Part shown: positions 1-9,500 of the stretch, one piece after another
Layout: each line of letters opens with the position of its first letter
How positions within the stretch are numbered: the first letter of the stretch is position 1
Source: Pelolinea submarina
GTDB taxonomy: Bacteria > Chloroflexota > Anaerolineae > Anaerolineales > Anaerolineaceae
Length of the DNA: 64,000 nt
Direction of reading: 5' to 3'
Assembly (NCBI RefSeq): GCF_003966975.1
Contig: NZ_AP018437.1
Location: forward strand, 930,001-994,000
The notes under the pieces: model-generated
Database searches by the model: none
Told to the model about the DNA's origin: nothing
Seen by the model: only the letters and a program-made list of their open reading frames with translations
Translations under genes and position numbers: made by a program

Positions 1-460
1 TGAGCAGACCTTCGTTTTCCCCACGGCCGAGGACCAGGTTGCCGGCATGCTCAACGGATTGGTCAACAGCCGCCTGAATCTCAGCGTTTAACTCCAGGGA
101 TGTTTTGGCGCCCACATTGCGCAGAACCAGCGGCAGCGGCACGGCTTTGCCGTCCACTTTCTTTTCCACGATCACGCTGATGTTCACTTCCTTGAATACA
201 ACCACTTTGCTGCGGCCCTGCCGGATGCCATTGATGGGCGGGTGTTGGGCGACCGCATCCGCCAGCACTTTGACGAACCAGGCCAGGAAGGAAACCTTTT
301 TCCCAGGAGCGCGCATGGCTTTGAGTTTCTGCAGCGCCTCGGTCACATCCACTTCCAACAGTGAACGCACATAATGTTTACCGTGGTCGATGCGGCCGAT
401 ATCCGCGGTGAATTGGCGGACCGGAGGATATTGAATTGTGAAGAGCTCCGTGTCTTTCAT
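1..460 (-). CDS. 2-oxo acid dehydrogenase acyltransferase (E2) catalytic-domain protein, partial
   Basis: The reverse strand reads an open frame from an ATG at 460 to the window edge, giving the first 153 residues. It begins MKDTELFTIQYPPVRQFTAD. Segments such as KVSFLAWFVKVLADAV, HPPINGIRQGR and NISVIVEKKVDGKAVPLPLV resemble the catalytic domain of dihydrolipoamide acyltransferases (chloramphenicol-acetyltransferase fold). The catalytic HxxxDG motif would lie beyond the window. There is no lipoyl domain or E1/E3-binding domain at the N-terminus, so this is a stand-alone acyltransferase-like protein rather than a complete E2. Such truncated versions can act outside pyruvate dehydrogenase, so the substrate is unknown. 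The family call is good; the role is not established. Confidence 0.75.
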   Translation of the reverse strand, partial: MKDTELFTIQYPPVRQFTADIGRIDHGKHYVRSLLEVDVTEALQKLKAMRAPGKKVSFLAWFVKVLADAVAQHPPINGIRQGRSKVVVFKEVNISVIVEKKVDGKAVPLPLVLRNVGAKTSLELNAEIQAAVDQSVEHAGNLVLGRGENEGLL

Positions 461-506
461 TGATTCTTTCAAGTGATATGGGTTGATGATAAATACAATA
501 ATTGCT

Positions 507-535
507 CAGGTCTTCCTGACCGCCAGGAAAACCTG
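507..535 (-). terminator. Hairpin between dodecin and the acyltransferase gene
   Basis: The arms 507-518 and 524-535 form a 12-bp stem with one G-U pair on the minus-strand RNA and a 5-nt loop. It lies just after the dodecin stop in the direction of transcription. The following bases are only moderately T-rich, so it may be a weak terminator or an mRNA-stabilising stem. Confidence 0.4.
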
Positions 536-557
536 AATGTTCTTAATAACGGTTAGA

Positions 558-764
558 TTAATCTTCGAGGATAAAGGATACTTTCATTAATACCCGGTAT
601 TCAGTGATTTGACCTTGCTCATCGACAATCACTTCAAAATCTTTGACCCAGGCGGAACGAACGTTTTTCAGTGTCTTATTCGCGCGGGCAATTCCCTCAC
701 GCACCGCATCATCAAAACTTTTGGCCGAGGATACTTTTATTTCTGTTATTTTTGCTACACTCAT
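558..764 (-). CDS. Dodecin family flavin-binding protein
   Basis: This is a 68-residue protein, the normal size for dodecin. The N-terminal strand (VAKITEIKVSSAKSFDDAV) followed by a helix with the REGIARANKTLKNVRSAWV segment, and then two strands ending KVSFILED, match the family. Dodecins assemble into hollow dodecamers that bind flavins (or CoA) and buffer free flavin in the cytoplasm. The aromatic position that stacks on flavin is probably the Trp in SAWVKD. The start is supported by an AAGGG ribosome-binding site a few bases upstream. It is on the same strand as the downstream acyltransferase but separated from it by a hairpin, so co-transcription is uncertain. Confidence 0.9.
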   Translation of the reverse strand: MSVAKITEIKVSSAKSFDDAVREGIARANKTLKNVRSAWVKDFEVIVDEQGQITEYRVLMKVSFILED

Positions 765-995
765 GTGACCCTTCTTTCTGTTTCAGTATTATTACTGCTT
801 ATTGAGTATAGAAAAAAACGAGCATGATTTCAACCTTTGCAGGTAAATTTGCCAATTAGGTCGATTTGATTTGCTTAAGAAAAAGGGCTGTTAAAATACC
901 CTTGATTGCGGATTGACGTGATGTCAGAGAATAAAATCATAAAGCCGGTATTATTAAAGGATAGATAATCTTATCCAATAAGTCGTGAGGAAGAC

Positions 996-1694
996 ATGAA
1001 AAACATACTGATCATTATTGGGACAATCGTTTTAATTCTCGTTCTGGCTGGCGTGGGCGCATATTATGGCTTCCGCCAACTAACCAACAGCGTGGTGAAC
1101 CCAATTCAAGCAGCCAACAGCGACATGAAAACACAGGTGGCAGCGGTGCTGCACCCGACACCCACCATCCTGCCGGATCCGGTGACCATCGTGAACGAGG
1201 TGAAGGTGCTGGCGCGTTTGGAGACCATCCAATATTCAGTTGAGAAGGTGGTCACAGCCGAGACCGGGCAGGAGATCTTGGGCGAACTGTTTGGCGACCG
1301 GCTGCTGTTGATCGCGCACGGGGTGGTGATTGCGGGTGTTGACTTATCCGATTTGAGCCGGGACGACATCAGCATTTCCGATGGTGTGGTGCAGGTGGAT
1401 TTGCCCGATCCTGAAATTTTTGTCGCAACACTGGACAACCAAAAGTCCAGCGTGTACGACCGTGAAACGGGATTGTTCCGAAAAGGCGACCCGGACTTGG
1501 AAACTTTAGCACGCCAGGCAGCCGAACAGGAAATTTACCAGGCAGCTGTGGAAGACGGCATCCTGCAGCAGGCCAATGACAACGCGGAGATATTCATCGA
1601 GCGTCTGCTGGACGATCTGGGCTACGAAGATGTTATTTTTGCGCCTTACATACCGCTGGCTATTCCCACGCCCACGCTTATACCTGAATCGTGA
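996..1694 (+). CDS. DUF4230 domain-containing membrane-anchored protein
   Basis: The 232-residue product has an N-terminal transmembrane segment (about residues 4-27), a short linker rich in Pro and Thr (HPTPTILPDP), and a DUF4230-like domain from about residue 60 to the end. That domain includes the LARLETIQYSVEKVV and GVVIAGVDLSDL strands typical of the family. It should be anchored in the cytoplasmic membrane with the domain outside. The C-terminus is again Pro/Thr-rich (IPTPTLIPES). The start has a good GAGGA site. The function of DUF4230 is unknown. It converges with the TPR gene; only about 25 nt separate the two stops. Confidence 0.85.
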   Translation: MKNILIIIGTIVLILVLAGVGAYYGFRQLTNSVVNPIQAANSDMKTQVAAVLHPTPTILPDPVTIVNEVKVLARLETIQYSVEKVVTAETGQEILGELFGDRLLLIAHGVVIAGVDLSDLSRDDISISDGVVQVDLPDPEIFVATLDNQKSSVYDRETGLFRKGDPDLETLARQAAEQEIYQAAVEDGILQQANDNAEIFIERLLDDLGYEDVIFAPYIPLAIPTPTLIPES

Positions 1695-1719
1695 GACGGG
1701 CGGGAGCAATTCGCCGGTG

Positions 1720-3027
1720 TTATTCCAATTCCTTTAGAATCTTGTCGATCGCAGCGATGATATCTTCATTGGTGGTCAGTTCACGCAAGTTCTGCAAATC
1801 CTGTTTGGCCAGGTCTTTCTCGCCGATTTTCAGGTAAGCCAAACCGCGATTGTAATAGCTGTTCTCCAGACTGGCTTGATGGTCGATGGCTTGCGAATAT
1901 TGCTCAATGGCGGAATCATAATCCTCCATGGCATAGTATACGTTCCCGCGCTGATAGTAGATATCATCGTAATCTGGATTAAGCGCGAGCGCCTGATCCA
2001 GATACTGCAAAGCGGAATCGTATTCCTCTAATGCGGAGTAGGACAGGCTCAGGCTGATCAAGATGGTGATATCTTCCGGGTTAAGGGATAGAGCTGTCTG
2101 AAGGTCGCTAAGGGATTGATCCAAATCACCTAGGCGTTGGTAGGAAAGCCCGCGATTTTTATACGCGTCGGCATATTCGGGCGCCAGGGCCAGCGATTGG
2201 TTGTAATCCTGGACGGCCGGCTCGTATTGTCCCAGCTTGAAATAGACGTTGCCGCGATTGAAATAGGCATCCGCGCTGGATTGCTCCAGGCCAAGGACCT
2301 TATTCCAATAAGGTAACGCGGCTTCGTATTGGCCGGAATTGTACAAAGCGCTGCCGCACAGAGACAGGACATTGGCCGAATCCGGTTGGTAGGTTTCCAG
2401 TTGTTTACAAATCTTGTAGGAATTTTCCCAGTCGCCGGTCAGGCCGTACAATTGGCTCAGCAGCATGAGCGCTTCGGTATTGCTGCCATATTTGGATAAA
2501 TAGATAGCGAGATCAGGAATAGCGCTCTGGTAATCGCCGACCTTGGATTTCGACACGCCGCGCTGGTAATAAGCGTCCAATGATTCGGGGCTGTTAAGAA
2601 TGACCTCGGTGAAATCATCCACAGCTGAACTGAACTGATCCAAAGCAAAATGGCACAAACCGCGCAGTTTATATGCACCGGCACCATCTTCAGGATTTGA
2701 ACTGAGATAAACATCCAGGTCGGAAAGAGCCGACTGATAATCAGCCAACTGGTAACTGACCCTGGCGCGGGAATAATACATTTCGTAATAGGCCGAATAG
2801 CGTTCAATAGCCTGTGAATAATCAGAAAGCGCGCCTTCCAAATTTCCAGCGGTTTCAGCTGCCGCGCCCGCTTCGGCAAATTGCTGCGCCTGTTTCTTCT
2901 GCCGGCTGGAGCTGGTCCCTAAAATGGCAGATGAGGAAATGCCAATGATAAACATGAATGCGATAAACGATACGAATATTTTATAAATTATGGAAGCGCT
3001 TTTATTGTTTTTTTGTTGATGTTTCAT
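1720..3027 (-). CDS. Membrane-anchored TPR-repeat protein
   Basis: The 435-residue product has a basic N-terminus (MKHQQKNNKSAS), one hydrophobic segment at about residues 12-35 that acts as a signal anchor, and then about eleven consecutive tetratricopeptide repeats filling the rest. Typical units are ADAYFNRGNVYFKLGQYEPA and DDIYYQRGNVYYAMEDYDSA. TPR arrays are protein-protein interaction scaffolds; the array would be on the extracytoplasmic face. There is no catalytic domain. It is transcribed divergently from the giant gene, with a shared 358-nt intergenic region, which makes a functional link (assembly, anchoring or folding of the giant protein) conceivable but unproven. Confidence 0.85.
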   Translation of the reverse strand: MKHQQKNNKSASIIYKIFVSFIAFMFIIGISSSAILGTSSSRQKKQAQQFAEAGAAAETAGNLEGALSDYSQAIERYSAYYEMYYSRARVSYQLADYQSALSDLDVYLSSNPEDGAGAYKLRGLCHFALDQFSSAVDDFTEVILNSPESLDAYYQRGVSKSKVGDYQSAIPDLAIYLSKYGSNTEALMLLSQLYGLTGDWENSYKICKQLETYQPDSANVLSLCGSALYNSGQYEAALPYWNKVLGLEQSSADAYFNRGNVYFKLGQYEPAVQDYNQSLALAPEYADAYKNRGLSYQRLGDLDQSLSDLQTALSLNPEDITILISLSLSYSALEEYDSALQYLDQALALNPDYDDIYYQRGNVYYAMEDYDSAIEQYSQAIDHQASLENSYYNRGLAYLKIGEKDLAKQDLQNLRELTTNEDIIAAIDKILKELE

Positions 3028-3385
3028 GGTTTTATTAAGTGATCTTTCCTGGTGATATTACCAGCACTGCTTTCCCTCAGAGTAATTTCCTTATTGAATT
3101 TATTTGAGAAATCTGAAGTTTTTTTCAATATTTTATAAAAACAGTCTTTGGATGTCTTCATTGCATGATAATTGTAAATGCAAAGCCCAAAGATTAATAG
3201 GATCCATTCATCCCGCAAACGTTTTTAAATAGATGTAATTCCTCACAAATAAATTACGGTTTCTTAATAAAACTTTACTTTTTACATTACTACGTATTAT
3301 AATAATTTTGTGGATAGGGTGTAAATCGGAACCCAATTTTATTGTCTTAAGATTAGCTACTGTCCGCCGCCATCTGATTATATTG
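3028..3385. other. AT-rich divergent intergenic region
   Basis: This 358-nt stretch separates the divergent TPR and giant genes. It is much more AT-rich than the coding regions. It holds a plausible promoter for the giant gene (3274-3303) and presumably one for the TPR gene. The only open frame, on the minus strand at 3024-3218, needs a TTG start, has no convincing ribosome-binding site and has no recognisable domain, so I do not call it. Confidence 0.7.
3274..3303 (+). promoter_or_regulatory. Putative sigma-70-type promoter of the giant gene
   Basis: A perfect TATAAT is at 3298-3303, with TTTACT at 3274-3279 as the best -35 match at 18-bp spacing. Transcription would start near 3310, giving a 5' leader of about 75 nt before the ATG at 3386. 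The -35 match is only partial. Confidence 0.45.
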
Positions 3386-3511
3386 ATGAAAAATCACTCT
3401 GCGCATCTGTTATTAACCGCGGCAATTTGTAAATCTACAATTGTCCTATGTCTTTTGGCGCTTTGCGTTTTCGCGACTATCCTGATAACAAATATAGATA
3501 ATATCTATGCA
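3386..3511 (+). other. Sec-type signal peptide of the giant protein
   Basis: Residues 1-42 have a short basic/polar N-region (MKNHSAH), an unusually long hydrophobic core with STIVLCLLALCVFATILI, and a probable cleavage after NIYA, just before an Asp-Asp-Ser-Pro stretch. Type I secreted RTX proteins normally lack such a signal and use a C-terminal one. Confidence 0.75.
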
Positions 3512-6500
3512 GATGATTCCCCAACGGTAGAAGAACCTGAAAATGTCCAGGTTCCCTGTGACAGCGGAGACGAGGGCGCAGGTACCGAACCAAATGCGGA
3601 GGAGCAGGGGGATGATACTGTAAGCGGCAGCCCTTCAACAGACGAGTTAGATACAACCAGCACGGGGGAGACAGAAGAACCGGAAACACCAGAAGACGAA
3701 ACGACTATAAACTCAACGGAAAATATTGTTGAGAATCCTGTAGAAAACCCCACTGAAAATTCCGACGACAGCGCATTGGATGAAGTCGGCTGCGAAGGAG
3801 CGCCGCTTGCGGGCACACCTTCAGATGAACTTATTCAAAACGACGAACAAGATATTTCCGAAAGTCCCTCTGAAATAAGCGATGTGAATATTGACATCGA
3901 GTCTGATGGAGAGGACGCGCAATCCGCGCTGCTGCTGGACCCGTACTTTACGCGGAACGGCATTACCTATTATTACATGACTAATTGCAGCGGATACGAC
4001 AACTGCACGGTTTCTTCCACCCCCATCCAGGCAGCTATCAATGACGTCAAAGCTAACGGCATGCCGGACGACGACACGGTCTACATCAAGAGCGGCACTT
4101 TCAGCGAGACGATCCTGATCGACGGATTTTCTTCAACGCTTATCCTCAAAAGTATTGAAGAAGACACCACCACGCTGAATGGAAATATCACCATCAGCAA
4201 TTCAAGCGGAACGGTCAAGCTGGACACGTTTGATTTTGTAGGAATCATTTCACTGCAGAACGCAGCCGACGTGATCTTGATCGGCAATGAAGATGTAAAC
4301 GATATCCAACTATCTTTGTTGGGCAGTGACCCCATTAATGTCTCCATCAGCGGCGGGGATGACGATGATTCGCTCACGGTGCTGGGAACTTCAGCGGATG
4401 AATCCTTTGTCTATGACGGCTCCATCACGCGCAATGGCAACCAGGTTGTGCAGGTGGAAGAAATCGAATCCATTACCATCGCGGGCGGGAGCGGAACCGA
4501 CACCCTGACCGGCCCGGACCTGGAGACCGAGTTCAACATCTACCAAAGCAATAGCGGCACCGTCAACGGTGTGGCCTTCAGCGGATTCGAGAACCTGCAG
4601 GGCGGCGTGAAAGCGGACGAATTCAAATTCACCGACAGCGGCAGTATTTCCGGTACGATCGACGGCGGGTTGGGGCTGGACACGCTGAATTACGCTTTGC
4701 TCACCTCGGGTGTGACGGTCAATTTGAACGGCACGGCCAGCAGGACCGGCGGGATCGCCGACATCGAAAATGTGATCGGCACGGTTTATGCCGACACCAT
4801 CACCGGTTCAGCTGAAGATAACGAACTGAACGGCAACGGCGGCAGCGACACCATCAACGGCGGGGCGGGCGACGATACGATCACTGTTGTTTTGTACGGT
4901 ACCTCCAGCTCGGCAGCGGTTGTCAACGGCGGCGACGATGATGATTCACTGACTGTCCTGGGCACCAGCAGCGCCGAACAATTCAGCTACGACACGTTGA
5001 TCTACCGCAATAGCCTGCAATCCGTGGCGTTCTCGAATTTTGAAACAGTCACTATCGACGGTCGCGGTGGAACGGATACGCTCAGCGCGGCCAACGCGGC
5101 CGATTTTGTCATCAACGCGGAAAACGCCGGCACTCTGGAGGACATCGCATTTACCGATATTGAGAACCTGATCGGCAGCAGCGGCGCGGACACGTTCACT
5201 TTCGCTGACGAGGGCGACCTGGCCGGGACCATCAACGGCGGGAATGGGGACGATACCCTGACCGCTTCGGATAACGAGACGGTATTCACGCTCAGCGGCG
5301 CGAACAGCGGCACCATCGACGGCATCACCTTCACATCCATCGAAAGCCTGGCCGGCGGGGAAAACAACGATACTTTCACCATCGAAAGCGCGGGCAGCCT
5401 GAGCGGCGACCTGACCGGTGGATCGGGAGACGACAGCCTGAACGGCCCCAGCCTGGCCATGAACTATTATCTGACGGATGAAGGCTGCGGGTATTTCACC
5501 GGGATCACTTTCTATTCCATTGAGTACCTGACGGCCAGCACCTTGAACGATAAATTCTATTTCGTGGCAACGGATGAGGATTACGGCACGGACGAAATTT
5601 ACACCATCGTCGGCTCCATGCCGGGTATGCTGGACGGCGGGTTGGGCAGCGACACGGTTTACGCTTCCGACGAATTCATGCTGTTCACCCTGACCGGAAC
5701 GGATAGCGGCACCATCGACGACCTCACCCCCTTCCAATCGATCGAGAACCTGGTTGGCGGCGCGGGAGACGACGAGTTTGTCTTTGAAGAGAACGGCGAG
5801 CTGACCGGCAGCATCAACGGCGGCACGGGCGAGGATTGTTTGGATTATTCCCAAGTAACCTGGGATGTGACCGTGGACTTGGCGGCCGGAACCGCAACAA
5901 ATATCCTATCGATCTCCAATATCTCGGACGTGTTCGGCGGCGAAGGCAACGACCATCTGTACGGCGACGACCTGGACAACATCCTGCACGGCGGGGATGG
6001 GGACGATTACCTGGACGGGCGCGGCGGGAACGATACCCTGATCGGCGGCGGCGGCAACGATACATTAATTGGCGCGGCTGGCAACGATACGTATACTTTC
6101 GACGCGGATAACGAACTGGGCAGCGACATCATCACCGACACGGCCGGTTTGGATTGGCTGGACCTTTCCGCCACGGAAATGGACATCACACTGGACATGA
6201 GTCTGGCGGACCAGGCACATGCTACCTACGCTCAATTCGTGGTGTGCATCAACCTGACACTGGCAATGGTCGGCATTGACAACGTCCTGGGCGGGCGCGG
6301 CAACGACACCATTCGTGGAGACGAGGGCGATAACATCCTGATCGGCGGCCCGGGTGACGATATCATCGTGGGCGGTGCCGGCAACGATACAGCCAGTTAC
6401 AGTACCAATACCTATTGGCCTGTACAGGTGGATTTGGGGGCGGGTACCGCGGTCAGCGATGACAGCGGCAACGATACCCTCTCCGAGATCGAGAACGTTG

Positions 6501-9500
6501 AAGGCACCCAATTCGATGACGAAATTGACGGGGATGACGCGGCGAACATACTGTATGGCGGCGCAGGCAACGACATCCTGCGCGGCGGCGCCGGCAACGA
6601 CACCCTGTTCGGTGAAGACGGCGCGGACACCCTGGCGGGTGAGGGCGGCGATGATGCCCTTTATGGGGGAGCGGGGAATGACATTTTCACATTCGACGCG
6701 GACAGCGACCTGGGCACGGATACGCTCTACGATGAATCCGGCTCGGATACACTAGATTTCAGCGAAACTTCCACAAACCTGACCGTTGACCTGACGGTCG
6801 TTTCTCCTGATACGATGGCCGTCAATGCCAACCTGGATATTATTTTGGCAGCGGCCGGATCGATCGAGAATGTGATCGGCGGGGCGGGCGACGACAGCAT
6901 CAGCGGCGACGACAACGACAACATCATCGCGGGCGGGCCGGGGACGGACACCCTGATCGGCGGGTTGGGCAGCGACACGGTGGATTACAGCGGAAACACC
7001 TTTGCCGGCGTAACCGTCAACCTGACCAGCGGCACAGCTTCCAGCTCGGATTCCGGCAGCGATACACTGGACGGGTTTGAAAATGTGACCGGCAGCGATT
7101 TTGGCGACAGCATCACGGGCGACGAACAGGACAACATCCTGAACGGCGGCAACGGCAACGATACCTACTACTTCGACACCGACAGCGCCCTGGACAGCGA
7201 TCAAATTACTGACAGCGGCGGCCGGGATAAATTGGACTTCTCAGCGGGAACCACGCTGGGAATCACCATTGACCTTTCATCTACTGATATCCAAACAGTC
7301 AACACCAATCTGGAGCTGCAGATTTCCGGGATTGAGAACGTAACCGGCACGGCCATGGCCGATACCATCACCGGCAGCGCGGGCAATAATGCCCTGTACG
7401 GCAGCGCGGGTGACGATACCCTGAATGGCGGGGATGGGAACGATCTGCTGGACGGCGGCAGCGGGGAAGATGTGCTGGCAGGCGGGTTGGGCAATGACAC
7501 CGTCAGCTTCAGCGATTTGACGGCCTTTGTGGTGGTCAACCTCGGCTCAACCAACTTGACCACCCCGTATGCCTGCGCCGGCAATACAGCCTGCTCGGCT
7601 TACGACGGCAGTGCTTTCCAGGAATTTGACACGCTGAGCGGTTTTGAAAACGTGATCGGCAGCGCCTACAATGACGTGATCGCGGGGAATGATGGCGATA
7701 ACGTGATTGATGGCGGCGCGGGAGATGACATCATCAACGGCGGCAGCGGCAGCGATACGATCGATTACTCATCCCGCAGCGCGGCGGTTACCATCAACCT
7801 GGGCAGCGGCACCGGCACTATTGGCTCTGAAAGCGACACGTTCAGCAGCATTGAGAACGCCATTGGCGGCAGCGGCGCCGACACCCTGATCGGCAGCAGC
7901 GGCAATAACATCCTCAACGGCGGGCCCGGCAATGACAGTATCGACGGTATGGGCGGCACGGACACACTGGATTACAGCACGCGCAGCGCTGATGTGGATA
8001 TCGATTTCGGCGAAGGCACGGCTACGGTCGGTTCATCCGAAACGGATACCTTCACCAATATGGAATGCTTCCTGGGCGGCAGCGGGGACGACACCATCAG
8101 CATCAGCGGCACCTATTCCGGCTCCACCAGCATCGAGGGCGGCGACGGCGATGATAGTTTGCAGGTGGTCGGCGACCTGCTGTTGGGCGGTTTTGACCTG
8201 GAGATCGACTGCGAGTTCATCGAAGTTATGGAGAATGTGGTCATTTCCACCCGGCTTATTGCGGATATTGCCACAGGCGATCACCTGAACGATCCTTCGA
8301 TCGGCAATTCCGGCAGCATCCTGTTCGATTGCACCGAGATCACCATCCACGACGGCGCGCAGATCCTGGCGCACACCACCACCTTCACGGTCACGAGCGG
8401 CCCGGACGACTGGAGCGCGGCAGGCCGGGCGTACCAACATGCCTCAACCGGCAGCGGCACGGGCATGGTGGTGGATGTGGTCAGCGACGGCGCAGGCGGT
8501 TACACGGTCATCCCGGTCACCATCGGCGTTGGGTATGCCAACGGCGACGTGGTCACCTTCCTGGATCCGCACAGCAGCGGTTCCGCGATCACATTGACCA
8601 TTGTAGATAACGCGGCATATAGCGCCGGCAGTATTACCATCGACGCTTACGAGAACGCCGGTTTCTCCGGGTTTCTGTTCGTCAATATCGCCAAACAGGA
8701 AACGCACGTGACGGTGGGCGATAATGTGGTGTTCAAAGGCGGAGCTGTCAGCATTTCCTCAGAAGCGGACAACTCGGTGTTGTTCGATGACGACAGCACC
8801 GCAGTAGGAATCCTTGAAAAGATCATCGATGAATTGGACAGCATCACCGTCCTGGCGGGCGTTTCCATTGCGGAAGCCACGGCGGACATCACGCTGGGCA
8901 ACGGCGTCGTGATCGACGGCAGCACGATTGACCTGTACGCGCACGCGGTGTCTTCCTCTGAGGTGCGTCTGTATTCCACCGGTATCGGGTTCGTTTGGGC
9001 GCAAACCAAGGCCATCGCGACCATCACGGTGGGTACGGAATCCGGGACATCCGAGAGCTTCATCAGCGGTACTGATTCCGTGACGATGACCTCCTACGCG
9101 GAAGGCACGCTGAAGGCAGCTGCAACCACCTATAACTTCGGCAAAGGCGTCGGTTCACCGGTAGATGTGACCGTCACCATCGGCAAGGCCACCATCACCT
9201 CGACTGTGGATGTGTATGACGCAGTTGTGATTCGCACCGGCGACGACCTGACGGTGGAAGCCAAGGCCGATAAGAGTGTCAGTGTTTCGGCCACCGCCGG
9301 CGTTTACGAAGACGGCATGGTGGGAATCACCCTGGCGCTATCTTTCCTGGATTGTGACGTGAACGCACAGTTGGGCGGTTTAGCCTGGGCGGCGGGTGAC
9401 ATCAACGTACTGGCCAGCCTGAACACCATTAAAAATGACGTCAATTCGGCGGCCGGTGTCGGCAGCGGTCTGGGCGGCAAGATCATGGTCGCCATCGCGA

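Noticed and set aside
105..374. Plus-strand frame in the first 400 bases
   Set aside because: It is the shadow of the minus-strand acyltransferase gene, which has family-like sequence.
3024..3218. Possible 64-residue protein upstream of the TPR gene (minus strand)
   Set aside because: It needs a TTG start, overlaps the TPR start, lacks a ribosome-binding site and has no recognisable features.
3308..3385. Extension of the giant protein to the TTG at 3308
   Set aside because: It lies at the predicted transcript start and adds a non-hydrophobic segment in front of a clear signal peptide.
4331..8170. Regular DNA periodicity that could be mistaken for a CRISPR or satellite array
   Set aside because: The periodicity is in frame, reflects the GGxGxDxLx protein repeats and has no identical repeat/spacer structure.
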